DNA of 64,000 bases from an uncultured Christensenellaceae bacterium (lineage in GTDB: Bacteria > Bacillota > Clostridia > Christensenellales > Borkfalkiaceae). The notes beneath the pieces are model-generated. The model was given only the letters and a program-made list of their open reading frames with translations. It ran no database searches and had not been told where the DNA came from. The translations under genes and the position numbers were made by a program. This document shows positions 35,829-44,535 of this stretch, piece after piece. The stretch covers positions 1 to 64,000 of the forward strand of contig CAJUOI010000003.1 of assembly GCA_910588615.1 (NCBI GenBank), in the 5' to 3' direction. Position 1 is the first letter of the stretch; each line of letters begins with the position of its first letter.

Positions 35829-36816
35829 AGCTCACCCACTTATCCGACAGCTTGAAGTTGATAAACAGAATGACGAAGATAACGACGAAAAGGAACATAC
35901 TCATTACCGACGCCACGGGCATGTTTACGCTCTTGCCCGCGCTTCCGCCGCCGATTCCCTGAAAATAAATGTAAAGCACCGTGGTAAGCCCCGCGTCCTT
36001 GGGCCCCGCGTTCCCCTCCCACGAGCCGCTGAACATCATGGGAATATCGAACGTCTGCAAGCCCGCGATGATACCCGCGATCAGCAGGTAGAAAATCGTC
36101 GGGGTAATGGCGGGCAGCGTAACGTGCAGAAATTTCTGCATCGCGCCCGCGCCGTCGAGCTCCGCCGCCTCGTACAGGCTGGAACTGATGTTCGTAAACG
36201 CCGCCGAAAACATGACGATACCGTACCCCGGCGCCTGCCACACCATGATGATGATAAGCATGAGGGTGAATTTCCCCGCATCCTTATACCATTGCGGTCC
36301 GTGCGCCGCGCCCGTCAGACGGACGATAATATCGTTTAAAATTCCGTTTTCGGGATTGAAAACCCAATTCCACATGATGGCGACCGCAACGCTCGAAACG
36401 ATGTAGGGAACGAAGTACAGCGCCTTGAAGAATTTATGCCCCGGAAGCTTTTGCGCGATCAGCGCGCTCAGGAACAGGGAAATGAGCAATCCCAGCATAT
36501 GAGGCACGGTAAGGGTGAAGCTCACCCCGATCGACCGCCAGAAGCGCGTATCCTTGAACGCCTCCGCAAAGTTTGCAAACGAATTCCACTTCATGGTGGA
36601 AAAATCGTACCCATCCATGCTGACGAACATCGTGGAAATCGTAATTGCGAGCGGCACGACGCTGAATATCAGGAACGCGATCAGCGGGATCGCGGCGGTA
36701 ATAAAGCCATAAATCGCGCGCAGCTGCGTCTGTTTTATCTTTTTATGCGGTTTCTTTTCGGGCGCCGCCGATTCGGGCTCGCCGCGAACCTCCGCGTCTA
36801 ATACAATCTCTTCCAT
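35818..36816 (-). CDS. Sugar ABC transporter permease, MalF/LplB type
   Basis: A 332-residue permease. The first transmembrane helix starts about residue 35 and the EAA loop is LYEAAELDGAGAMQKFLHVTLP. It begins 3 bases after the binding-protein gene and has only a weak ribosome site, so coupling is likely. Confidence 0.9.
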   Translation of the reverse strand: MEEIVLDAEVRGEPESAAPEKKPHKKIKQTQLRAIYGFITAAIPLIAFLIFSVVPLAITISTMFVSMDGYDFSTMKWNSFANFAEAFKDTRFWRSIGVSFTLTVPHMLGLLISLFLSALIAQKLPGHKFFKALYFVPYIVSSVAVAIMWNWVFNPENGILNDIIVRLTGAAHGPQWYKDAGKFTLMLIIIMVWQAPGYGIVMFSAAFTNISSSLYEAAELDGAGAMQKFLHVTLPAITPTIFYLLIAGIIAGLQTFDIPMMFSGSWEGNAGPKDAGLTTVLYIYFQGIGGGSAGKSVNMPVASVMSMFLFVVIFVILFINFKLSDKWVSYDN

Positions 36817-36819
36817 AGA

Positions 36820-38604
36820 TCAACCGTTGAATTTTTTCGCGTGCATCAGCTTTAACGCCGCGTTCGTCTTTTCGATACAGTCGTGTCGGAAGAATTCGTC
36901 AAGCGTCATCTTTCCGTTTCTGACGTCCGTATTCAACACGTTCGCCCAAACGTTGACCCAGCTTCCGTTTTCGAGATACGACCAGTCGCCCACCGACGAG
37001 TTTGCCGTCTGCATGAGAATCGCTTCCTTGTTCGAACAGATATAATTATCCGTCATATTGAGATATTCGTCGCTGTAAGCCACGCTCTTCTGGTTGGGAA
37101 GGCTCTGGTTTGTCTTCATCATCACCTTCTGCGCTTCGGGTCCCGCCATGAATTCGATGAACTGGAACGCGCCGTCCTTCGCCTTTGCGTTCTGCGGAAT
37201 CGCCCAGCACACCGTGCCGCTGTGCGCGGACATTTTACCCTTGACCTCGGTGCCGTTCACCGTTTTCAGCGTGCCGTCGTCGTTGTATTCGCGGTATTGG
37301 TACAGCGGAGCGATATTCCAATTCTTTTTCGCCGTCTGCATCAGACGCCCCAGCTCGCGCGCCGAGTTGTAACCCTCGACGACGAATGCAACCTCGTTCG
37401 ACGTGAGAAGATTCGACTTGGACTTATTGCCGATAATATCGGGCGTGGGAGAAATCTGTAATCCGTATTCCTCCTCCGTTACCGGCTTGCCCTTCTCCTG
37501 CGATAAGCTCAAAAAGAGCTTGAAGGCGTCGCGGATAGAGGGAAGCGCGTAAAGCTGCTTTCCTTCGACGTATCCTCTGACCGCGTCGTAATTTGCGCCC
37601 GAGCCTGCGGCAAGCGCATCCTCTACGAAGTGTTTATCCGGATAGGAAAGAATCTCGCCTTCCTTGTACTGCGTGCCGTTTACGGTAATTACGTCCTTGC
37701 CCGTAACGAGATAATTTGCCGTCTCTTCGCCAAGTGCAAACACGTACTGATCCTTTTCCTCGTCCCATTCGAGGCAGTCGCCGCCGACCGACCAGCCAAA
37801 CGAGAACCACCACTCGTTATAGAAGCCGAACGTCGTGGGAGAGCCCGCGCCCTCGGCGTACGAACGGGTGAACAACTTGGAAATAGACACGAGTTCGTCC
37901 CAATTCATTGGAATTTTGTTATTAAAGACGTGATACTTTCCGCCCTTTGCCGTAAGCCCCGTTGCGGGCGCTTCATCGTATACGTAGTAGCCGTGCGGGA
38001 GGTATTTCGTGCCCGCGATATCCTCTTCCGCAATCGAAATAACGTTGATTCCGTTCTCTTTTAGCGCATCCTCGTTATAGTACATGACCGAAGGGGCGAT
38101 CCCGTTCGGAAGCCCGTAGAGCGGCTCGTTGCCGCCCGAGTAGCCCGTGTCGGGATTGTAACGGTAGCGCGCCACCGCCGTTTCCCAGATGTCGCTCAAA
38201 TCGAGCGTGGAAGCGGCGCGGACGACTTCGCCGTTTTCCGTTTTATCCACGAAATATTCGTCGAGATTGGTAATCAGCTTTTGATCGACGTAGCCCTTGA
38301 AATACCGTTCGTCCTCGATTTGCACCACGTTCGGCGCGCTGTTGCCGCGCAGAGTTCCGTCGATCGAGCTCGAAAAGCCCGCAGGTTTTGCGATAATTTT
38401 CGCAAAATACCGATCGTTGCTCTCGTTAAACGCTTTTTCGAGGGCGTTCATTTCCGTACGGTTGTTTTTGTCGGACACCGCCCATACGGTAATCTGCACC
38501 TTTCCGCGCCGCGTTCCGCTTCCGCCGCCGTTGCATCCGACGCCCGCGAGCGCCATGACCGCGCAACTTGCGAGCGCCAATCCTGCCAAAAGTTTCTTTT
38601 TCAC
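36820..38604 (-). CDS. Sugar ABC substrate-binding lipoprotein
   Basis: A 594-residue lipoprotein (GVGC, Cys24) of the family 1 solute-binding class, longer than typical MalE and similar in size to LplA/YtcQ-like proteins that bind complex oligosaccharides. The start is GTG with AAGGAGG ten bases upstream. It is the first gene of a six-gene operon, divergent from an AraC regulator that probably controls it. Confidence 0.88.
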   Translation of the reverse strand: MKKKLLAGLALASCAVMALAGVGCNGGGSGTRRGKVQITVWAVSDKNNRTEMNALEKAFNESNDRYFAKIIAKPAGFSSSIDGTLRGNSAPNVVQIEDERYFKGYVDQKLITNLDEYFVDKTENGEVVRAASTLDLSDIWETAVARYRYNPDTGYSGGNEPLYGLPNGIAPSVMYYNEDALKENGINVISIAEEDIAGTKYLPHGYYVYDEAPATGLTAKGGKYHVFNNKIPMNWDELVSISKLFTRSYAEGAGSPTTFGFYNEWWFSFGWSVGGDCLEWDEEKDQYVFALGEETANYLVTGKDVITVNGTQYKEGEILSYPDKHFVEDALAAGSGANYDAVRGYVEGKQLYALPSIRDAFKLFLSLSQEKGKPVTEEEYGLQISPTPDIIGNKSKSNLLTSNEVAFVVEGYNSARELGRLMQTAKKNWNIAPLYQYREYNDDGTLKTVNGTEVKGKMSAHSGTVCWAIPQNAKAKDGAFQFIEFMAGPEAQKVMMKTNQSLPNQKSVAYSDEYLNMTDNYICSNKEAILMQTANSSVGDWSYLENGSWVNVWANVLNTDVRNGKMTLDEFFRHDCIEKTNAALKLMHAKKFNG

Positions 38605-38655
38605 GTACCCTTACCTCCTTTATTTATGAAAAAAAAGAAAATTTTTTCTGATTTA

Positions 38656-38684
38656 TTGACATTTTTCCCTATTTGTATTATAAT
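38656..38684 (+). promoter_or_regulatory. Promoter of the AraC gene, overlapping the operon control region
   Basis: TTGACA (38656-38661), 17-base spacer, TATAAT (38679-38684). On the minus strand the same ATTATAAT can serve as a -10 for the transporter operon, but its -35 there is poor, as expected for an activator-dependent promoter. Confidence 0.8.
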
Positions 38685-38743
38685 TTGTGCAAAGGGCATA
38701 AACCATACTCAAAAATGCCAGATAAATGAGGAAAAGTTGCAAT

Positions 38744-39685
38744 ATGCCGCGCGTAACTTTTATCGGTGGCACCAACGTCGTTATGCGGGGAACGGAGAGC
38801 GAAGACAGACAATTCGTGTACTGCCCGAACGAAAATGTTCCGTTTATTCTCGACGTAACGGGCATTACCCCGCCGACCCCCAAATACTATATCTCCCGCG
38901 AACGGTGCGACCACTTTATTCTTGCCTACATCGTAAAAGGAAAGGGCGTTCTTCAATTCGGCGACGACGTTTACGAACTGAACCCGCACGACACCGTGAT
39001 CCTTACGCCTAAAAGCAGACACATCTACTATTCCGACCCCGACGAACCCTTCGAATTCGTCTGGGCTAATTTCTTCTGCGATTATATGGACGGATTTCTG
39101 TCGGGGATCGGGCTGCGCGATACTCCCGTCGTGCACGGCGTGGATTGCGAAGCGCAGTTCCGCGAAATCGTGCGCATCACCAAGGCTTCGCCCAATAACA
39201 ACGATATCTGTTTTCCCGTGATGCGCCTCGTGCACGAGATCCTGATAACTCTGTCCGAAAAGGTGTATTTCGAAAAACATAAGCACATCTATTCCCAATT
39301 GGGGCACACGATCAAGGATATGCTCGACGAAAGCCTGTACGGCAAGACGGATATCGGAGATATTGCCTCCGCGCTGTACGTATCCAAGAGCTCCGTATAC
39401 CGCGAATTTCAAAGATATTACGGTATGAGCCCCTATCGCTACGTGTTGAACCAGAAAATAGAAATCGCGAAATCCATGCTCGTCCGCACGCGCTATACGG
39501 TTGCGGAAATCGCCGCAATTCTGAATTTTACCGACCAGTTTTATTTTTCGAATCTGTTCAAGAAAAAGACGGGACTCTCCCCCAATTCGTACCGAAAGAA
39601 CGCAAGTAAAACGCCACCCCCCCCCTGCAGAATCAACTCCTCCGACGGAGAAAACGAGGATGCCGAGGACGACTCGGAGGAATAA
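38744..39685 (+). CDS. AraC-family transcriptional regulator
   Basis: An N-terminal cupin sensing domain (about 30-170; KGKGVLQFGDDVYELNPHDTVILTP) is followed by two helix-turn-helix motifs (about 195-285; IGDIASALYVSKSSVYREFQ and VAEIAAILNFTDQFYFSNLFKKKTGLSP). The C-terminal tail is Pro-rich then acidic. An earlier ATG at 38726 has no ribosome site; the ATG at 38744 has GAGG 12 bases upstream, so the start is uncertain by six codons. Divergent position and family imply activation of the 38.6-26.1 kb operon in response to a sugar. Confidence 0.88.
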   Translation: MPRVTFIGGTNVVMRGTESEDRQFVYCPNENVPFILDVTGITPPTPKYYISRERCDHFILAYIVKGKGVLQFGDDVYELNPHDTVILTPKSRHIYYSDPDEPFEFVWANFFCDYMDGFLSGIGLRDTPVVHGVDCEAQFREIVRITKASPNNNDICFPVMRLVHEILITLSEKVYFEKHKHIYSQLGHTIKDMLDESLYGKTDIGDIASALYVSKSSVYREFQRYYGMSPYRYVLNQKIEIAKSMLVRTRYTVAEIAAILNFTDQFYFSNLFKKKTGLSPNSYRKNASKTPPPPCRINSSDGENEDAEDDSEE

Positions 39686-39695
39686 ACGCAAAAGG

Positions 39696-39725
39696 AAAAC
39701 CCACGCGCAACCCGCGTGGGTTTTC
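39696..39725 (+). terminator. Terminator after the AraC gene
   Basis: AAAACCCACGCG, CAACC, CGCGTGGGTTTT: a perfect 12-bp stem 11 bases after the stop. Confidence 0.85.
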
Positions 39726-40056
39726 AGATTCTTCGCTTTGACCGATATGGGGGAACCATCATATCCTTTTTTCCTTATGATCCAAGCGAGGAATCGCACA
39801 AACGCCCCCCCTCCGCAAAAAATATTTTATAAAACGGTTGATTTTTGTTTTGAAATATGTTATTTTGAAGTTGCCAAACAAACTGAATGAAATGCATCGA
39901 AAGGGATATTCTTTTATTTTGCCCTTTTTTTGCGCACGCGTATTTTTAGGATTTGGTAAAAATGCAAATTCCGAGAGGTTCCCGACAAAGTAAAAGGCAA
40001 CGCTATCGGTTGGGGCAATAATTTAAACGACGCCGAATATTATATCCTCTAAACGT
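39726..40056. other. Intergenic region without recognised gene
   Basis: About 330 AT-rich bases between two convergent terminators. A weak AAAGGG...CCCTTTTTTT hairpin lies near 39.90-39.93 kb. I see no coding pattern or known RNA. Confidence 0.5.
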
Positions 40057-40087
40057 AAAAAAGGACTTCCCGCAGGAAGTCCTTTTT
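40057..40087 (-). terminator. Terminator of the M23 protein gene
   Basis: AAAAAGGACTTCC, CGCA, GGAAGTCCTTTTT: a perfect 13-bp inverted repeat just after the stop at 40096 on the minus strand. Confidence 0.88.
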
Positions 40088-40095
40088 GTTTCATC

Positions 40096-40749
40096 TTATT
40101 TCTCGTCGTATTCGATATCGAGGTATTTCGCGGGGTCGACCTTCTTCCCGTTCTCCTCCATTTCAAGGTGCAAGTGCTCTCCGTCCTTCGCTTCCGAGCC
40201 GTAAGCAGTGGCAACCTCTGCGATCTTGTCGCCCTTCTTCACGCTGTCGCCCTTCTTCAGCGTGGAAACGGGTTCCACGAAACGATAAAGCGATTTCAAA
40301 CCGTTGCCGTGATCGACCGTAACGATGTTCCCCGTGGTTTCGTTCAGGCTTATGCTCTCCACCGTGCCGTCCGCAACCGCGGCAACCGCCGTGCCTGCCG
40401 CCGCCGCGAAGTCCACCGCTTTATGACGGTAGATAAAATTCGTGGTCGCGCTCTTGTAGATGACGTCGTACACCGAAACGGTTTCCGAAACGAGCGGCAC
40501 CGTAAACTTTACGACGTCGTCGCCCGTGGAGGGTACGTCGGGGGGAGTGGGATCTTTGGAGTCGTCGGGATCATTCGAGTCGTCGGGAACGACGGGCGTC
40601 GAGGGATCCTTATCGATGACGTTGTCGTTTTTCGCGTCGCTTACAAAGTAAACCGTAAGGACGGTAGCCGCCACCAAGAGACACACGCTGATCGCAAGAA
40701 TTACGTAATAAATCAGTTTCTTTCGTTTGGAAGTTTTTTCGCCTTTCAT
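40096..40749 (-). CDS. SpoIIQ-like M23/LytM-domain membrane protein
   Basis: A 217-residue protein: short basic N-terminus, one transmembrane helix (about 14-36), an Asp/Pro-rich linker and a LytM domain. Both zinc motifs look intact (HKAVD, HxxxD type, and HLHLE, HxH type), plus GNIVTVDHGNGLKSLY. Size, topology and linker match SpoIIQ, the forespore-side partner of SpoIIIAH; many SpoIIQ proteins have lost metal ligands while clostridial ones often keep them. The ATG at 40749 has GGAGG upstream. An ordinary cell-wall endopeptidase cannot be excluded. Confidence 0.7.
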   Translation of the reverse strand: MKGEKTSKRKKLIYYVILAISVCLLVAATVLTVYFVSDAKNDNVIDKDPSTPVVPDDSNDPDDSKDPTPPDVPSTGDDVVKFTVPLVSETVSVYDVIYKSATTNFIYRHKAVDFAAAAGTAVAAVADGTVESISLNETTGNIVTVDHGNGLKSLYRFVEPVSTLKKGDSVKKGDKIAEVATAYGSEAKDGEHLHLEMEENGKKVDPAKYLDIEYDEK

Positions 40750-40828
40750 GTTTTTTGCCTCCGAAATTTGTTTGTATGTAAATGCTTGCCAACTTTTCTG
40801 CGGTTTATACACAGAAAATAAAAATATT

Positions 40829-41257
40829 TTAAAATCCGCCGAAGATGAGGGGCGTGCCTGCCGCCGTCTGTTCCGCGTTGACGGACAGATGCAAATTGAC
40901 GGCGTAGCCGTTTAAAGCCACCGTCTTGCCGAGCAGAGGTGAATAGCAGTAATAGTTTACGGTTTCCCCCACCCGTTCGGTGAACAGCGTTTTTGCCCGA
41001 AAGCGCTTCATCAGCTCCTGCACCTTATCGCCCGCGTAACGGACGCTTTCCCCCTGCGCGTCGGAAAGCAAAAGCTTATCGAGCGCGGGATGATCCGATT
41101 CCACGACGAGGGCGGACGAGGACGCGCCGAGATAAAATTCGTAGCGCTCCCCCTTTTCGAATACGGGGGAGGAAATCAGAACGTATGCAAACACCGCCGA
41201 GGCGGCGCACGCGATCACGGCGACGACCGATTTGACGGCAGCTAAAAATCTCCGCAT
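40829..41257 (-). CDS. Exported small protein, possibly YwmB/DUF1779-like
   Basis: A 142-residue protein with an N-terminal membrane/signal segment (FLAAVKSVVAVIACAASAVFAYVLI). The C-terminal AVNLHLSV...AGTPLIFGGF stretch is reminiscent of the ends of YwmB-type proteins, which in Bacillota sit near spoIID and spoIIQ. The ATG at 41257 has GGGAGG upstream. It lies 79 bases upstream of the SpoIIQ-like gene and is likely cotranscribed with it. The family assignment is tentative. Confidence 0.5.
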   Translation of the reverse strand: MRRFLAAVKSVVAVIACAASAVFAYVLISSPVFEKGERYEFYLGASSSALVVESDHPALDKLLLSDAQGESVRYAGDKVQELMKRFRAKTLFTERVGETVNYYCYSPLLGKTVALNGYAVNLHLSVNAEQTAAGTPLIFGGF

Positions 41258-41589
41258 AAAAAAATCCTCCCGACCCGCAGGATTTCCCTGCAGAAGTCGG
41301 AAGAATGATTGACCGAATGCGCGCGTTTTATACACGGTTTCAGCTTAAAAATTCCAACCGCGTCGGGACGAAGGATCTGCCCCGCGTGATTATCCGTATT
41401 GCCGAGCACTCTCTTTTCTCCCTCCGCCACGCGGTCGAAATTGTCGAAGCTCTTGGAAAGATCGAACATATCGAACATATAGTGCACGGTACGCACGGAA
41501 TACTGGCGGTACCGGTCTGCCCAGAATCCGTCGTTCAGTCTGACTTCGTTTGCATTGAGTTGCTTGATTTCGTTGAAATTATAACGCAT
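41242..41589 (-). pseudogene. GH127 (beta-L-arabinofuranosidase-like) N-terminal remnant
   Basis: From the ATG at 41589 the frame reads like the first 60-70 residues of GH127/DUF1680 enzymes (VRLNDGFWADRYRQYS... FDNFDRVAEGE), whose full length is 600 or more. It then runs into unrelated residues and stops over the ribosome site of the next gene. The ribosome site is poor. Interpreted as the leftover 5' end of a deleted arabinosidase gene. Confidence 0.6.
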
Positions 41590-41600
41590 TTCATCCGTTC

Positions 41601-41978
41601 CTATCGTATAGATTCTCGTCTTGCCGCCGCGCGCGCTTCGTCGTACGCCCGTTTTACCTCGTGCAGCTTTTTCAGCCACCCGCCGATGGGAAACACGTTA
41701 AAACGGTAACGCTTTTCGTCCGTGATGATCACGATGCTGCGCGTAAGAACGGGAATTCCCGTCTTCCCTATTTCGATGATATCTGCAATCGGGATCTCAA
41801 ACGTGAGATAATACCCGCTGCGCCCGTCCGAGTCGAAGTGCAGCCGCTCGTTCGTCAGATAGGCGTAGCCCATCATCGAATGTGCGAACGTACCCGCGGG
41901 CGCATAGTCTATTCCGCCCTGTTTGACGAGGATTTCCCCCTTTTTTAAACGAAATCTCGACATCTTTCGTTTGCTCAC
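41601..41978 (-). CDS. GRAM/PH-like domain protein
   Basis: A 125-residue soluble protein whose pattern (GYAYLTNERLHFDS, IPIADIIEIGKTG, IVIITDEKRYRFNVF) matches a bacterial PH/GRAM fold. Start GTG at 41978 with GGAGG nine bases upstream; the in-frame ATG five codons later has no such site. Function unknown. It lies 11 bases upstream of the GH127 remnant. Confidence 0.65.
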   Translation of the reverse strand: MSKRKMSRFRLKKGEILVKQGGIDYAPAGTFAHSMMGYAYLTNERLHFDSDGRSGYYLTFEIPIADIIEIGKTGIPVLTRSIVIITDEKRYRFNVFPIGGWLKKLHEVKRAYDEARAAARRESIR

Positions 41979-42116
41979 GTTTCCGCCTCCGTAACGATGA
42001 TACCCTTACACCTTGCTTTTATTGATAAAAAGACCAATTTCGATACGCTTTGCATACGCCTTAACAATGTGTACGGTTCTTAATTTTTGCGTACAATGAT
42101 TAAAAATCAGATATGA

Positions 42117-43199
42117 CTATCCTTCAAATACGTAATCATACCCTTCTAATCGTTTTTTAATGATTTCTATTGACACACTAGACATATCCATGCCTATAAA
42201 TTTTCGTCCGGTTGCTATTGCAGCCATCAATGTAGATCCGCTACCGGCAAAGCAATCCATAACGTATCCCCCCTCATTTGATGATTGCTTAATAATCAAT
42301 TCAATCATATCCTGATTTTTTTGAGTTGGATAAAGCGGATATTGTGGATCCTTAAACGACCAGACGTCTTGAATCTTCTTTCCTTTATGTTCATCGGCAT
42401 ATTTTTTGATTCTCGGGTTTCCAGTTGATGACCATTCGATTATCCCGGCAGCATCCATTTTTTCAAATTCCTCCGGTGAAGTTCGCCAGTGTCTCCCTTC
42501 CGGAGGCATCATTCCACGCCAAGACCGTCCTGTGATTCCCTTACTTTCGCCCGGTGCATGTAAAGGTATTGTTGTATATCTTCTGCCATCAAAATCAATT
42601 TTAGGGAACTTGCTCTCGATTTCGTTTTCTTCAAGAGTTTCTTTTATCTCATTCCAGATATTTTTCTTGGGATTTTTGGAATAAAACAATATCATATCCT
42701 TCTGATTTCCATATGCTCGTCGATCAAAGTTTTTAGGATTAGACTTAATTCTGGTCAAATCATTTTTAAAACATTCCTTGCCGAAAATTTCATCAAGCAT
42801 AACTTTGAAATAATGTCCCATTTTAGTATCGATATGTACATAAAGACTTCCTTGTTCAGACAGCAATTCTTTAATTAGAATAAATCGTTCATACATCATC
42901 TTCAAAAAACTATCTGTATCCATCACATCGGAATATGCACTCTTATCGTTTTTCTTTCTGCTGATTGTACTCGTCCTATGTTCACCAACAGAAAAAATCC
43001 GGTTAGTGTTAAAAGGAGGATCTATATATACTAAGTCAACAAATCCTTTATACAACTTTAGAATTTCAGACATACCAATAAAATTATCACCTTGAAACAA
43101 AAATGACTCCCCCATCGTGAAAATCGTTGAAGTTTGACAAGAACCAATATCATTCACGATAGACTCCTTAGGTCTTTTATTTTCAAAAATGATTTTCAT
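42117..43199 (-). CDS. Type II DNA methyltransferase (beta-class, N6-A/N4-C)
   Basis: A 360-residue methyltransferase. Catalytic motif IV DPPF is at 60-63 and the AdoMet motif I FAGSGST at 317-323, so motif order is IV before I (beta class). The target-recognition region lies between, with the RSWRGMMPPEGRHW and DVWSF blocks seen in this class. It methylates the site cut by the partner enzyme. GAGGT precedes the ATG. It is 11 bases after the restriction gene. The cassette is visibly AT-rich compared with neighbours, suggesting horizontal acquisition. Confidence 0.9.
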   Translation of the reverse strand: MKIIFENKRPKESIVNDIGSCQTSTIFTMGESFLFQGDNFIGMSEILKLYKGFVDLVYIDPPFNTNRIFSVGEHRTSTISRKKNDKSAYSDVMDTDSFLKMMYERFILIKELLSEQGSLYVHIDTKMGHYFKVMLDEIFGKECFKNDLTRIKSNPKNFDRRAYGNQKDMILFYSKNPKKNIWNEIKETLEENEIESKFPKIDFDGRRYTTIPLHAPGESKGITGRSWRGMMPPEGRHWRTSPEEFEKMDAAGIIEWSSTGNPRIKKYADEHKGKKIQDVWSFKDPQYPLYPTQKNQDMIELIIKQSSNEGGYVMDCFAGSGSTLMAAIATGRKFIGMDMSSVSIEIIKKRLEGYDYVFEG

Positions 43200-43210
43200 A
43201 GATTACCTCG

Positions 43211-44011
43211 TTATAATGAGTACAAAAATTCCCTCAACAACAAACTTGAAATAACTATTTGATCCTCATGATTGATCAAATGCTTGTGCATTTTATTATT
43301 TCCTTTAATAAATAAAACACCATCACAAATAGCTATTTTTACAACTTCTGCATGAAAACGATTGGGCAATAAAGGTGATGTGATTGTAGAGATTGCATCA
43401 GCAAACTGTGCATCCTGATGTCCTCCGAAATCAGTAAGAAATTTTGCTTCACCAATTACATATTTATCATTAAATCGAGCTAGAAAATCAAGTCCTTTTT
43501 CGTGATTATATCCCAGATATTCTCTAGCAAACTTTTCCATTTCTGTGTCTGATGAATTTAGGATCGCGTTCCCGGTAGACTGCATGAATGACAAACAATT
43601 TGTATACACAGGTGCTCCTAGTGTACCTTTAGCAATCCATCTTTTAAACAAAGGTCCCATTTGTCTATTTGTTTCCTTGGGCTCAGTACACTTTTCATAT
43701 ACTTGATCAAGTCCTAATTCATATAAATTACCCGCTAATCTCGCAATAGTATTTGGATTACGATCGATTGAACCAGGGTCTCTTTTTAAATAAGCAACAT
43801 AAGAATCTTTGATTGGAAATAAATCTAATTTTAATAAAGTTTTAACTAAAGTCTCATTATCCTGTTCATTAAATGCGCGTTCAATTTTTGCCCATCGATT
43901 TTGATCGATTTCTCTTCTGATGTTTGGTGAAATAGGGTAAACTTTAAATAAAGAGTCTAAATAATTTCTTTGATTCGCATATTGAACACTTAATTCAGTC
44001 CAGTTATTCAT
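43211..44011 (-). CDS. Type II restriction endonuclease (PD-(D/E)xK)
   Basis: A 266-residue protein. The nuclease core reads GLDFLARF (Asp175) followed by VIGEAKFL (Glu188, Lys190), then TDFGGHQ, a pattern of known type II enzymes. Recognition sequence cannot be predicted. The ATG at 44011 has GGAGG nine bases upstream, and the start lies within the 3' end of the controller gene (8-base overlap). The order controller-endonuclease-methylase is typical of C-protein-regulated systems. Confidence 0.82.
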   Translation of the reverse strand: MNNWTELSVQYANQRNYLDSLFKVYPISPNIRREIDQNRWAKIERAFNEQDNETLVKTLLKLDLFPIKDSYVAYLKRDPGSIDRNPNTIARLAGNLYELGLDQVYEKCTEPKETNRQMGPLFKRWIAKGTLGAPVYTNCLSFMQSTGNAILNSSDTEMEKFAREYLGYNHEKGLDFLARFNDKYVIGEAKFLTDFGGHQDAQFADAISTITSPLLPNRFHAEVVKIAICDGVLFIKGNNKMHKHLINHEDQIVISSLLLREFLYSL

Positions 44012-44213
44012 GCAAATTATCCTCCATTTTAATATTATTTTCTTCGCATAATAATCTGATTTTTTCTTTGGCAAGTCTAGTCGGCTCATATTTTCCGTTT
44101 TCCCATCTATTAACCGAAGTAAAAGAAACGCCCAGCATGTCAGCTAAGGCTGTTTGTGATAGGTCTAGTTTCGCTCTTAGTTTGATTAATGTTGCAGGGT
44201 AGTTCGCTTTCAT
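44004..44213 (-). CDS. XRE-type controller protein of the R-M cassette
   Basis: A 69-residue single-domain helix-turn-helix protein (LSQTALADMLGVSFTSVNRWENG at about 18-40). It is the first gene of the cassette, with AAGGAGG before its ATG. Size and position fit a C protein that times expression of the endonuclease relative to the methylase. No convincing C-box pair was seen by eye upstream. Confidence 0.82.
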   Translation of the reverse strand: MKANYPATLIKLRAKLDLSQTALADMLGVSFTSVNRWENGKYEPTRLAKEKIRLLCEENNIKMEDNLHE

Positions 44214-44252
44214 AACTTATGCCTCCTTGCAAATTATTAAATGATATGTAAA

Positions 44253-44281
44253 ATTATAGCACTTTTTTAAGAAAAATACAA
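44253..44281 (-). promoter_or_regulatory. Promoter of the R-M cassette
   Basis: On the minus strand TTGTAT (44276-44281), 17-base spacer, TATAAT (44253-44258). Confidence 0.72.
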
Positions 44282-44327
44282 GAATTTGCCGTAAAATATC
44301 GAGACTAAAATACTCCCTTTATGTAAA

Positions 44328-44361
44328 GAAAAAAAGGTTCAATACTTTTCGTATCAAACCT
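44328..44361 (-). terminator. Terminator of tRNA-Gly
   Basis: AGGTTTGATAC / GTATTGAACCT stem (one mismatch) then TTTTTTTC on the minus strand, 12 bases after the CCA end. Confidence 0.8.
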
Positions 44362-44373
44362 ATGCTTCTTAAA

Positions 44374-44448
44374 TGGAGCAGGAAACGGGAGTCGAACCCG
44401 CCGGAATCAGCTTGGGAAGCTGACGCCATACCGCTAGGCGATTCCTGC
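44374..44448 (-). tRNA. tRNA-Gly (anticodon CCC)
   Basis: Cloverleaf folds by eye: acceptor GCAGGAA/TTCCTGC, D-stem GCC/GGC, anticodon stem TCAGC/GCTGA with loop TTCCCAA (anticodon CCC), T-arm with GTTCGAC. The CCA is encoded. It has its own promoter and terminator and lies directly upstream of the R-M cassette. Confidence 0.95.
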
Positions 44449-44460
44449 AAAGTTATCGTT

Positions 44461-44489
44461 ATTATACCCGATAAAACGCCGTCTGTCAA
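44461..44489 (-). promoter_or_regulatory. Promoter of tRNA-Gly
   Basis: TTGACA (44484-44489), 17-base spacer, TATAAT (44461-44466) on the minus strand. Confidence 0.88.
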
Positions 44490-44535
44490 GCACAATGATA
44501 AAAAAATGAAAAATTTTCTTTTCCGAACAAAAAGT

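Noticed and set aside
41990..44373. Possible tRNA-Gly 3'-end duplication (att site) at the far end of the R-M cassette
   Set aside because: I looked for the T-arm/acceptor sequence near 42.0-42.1 kb and did not find it.
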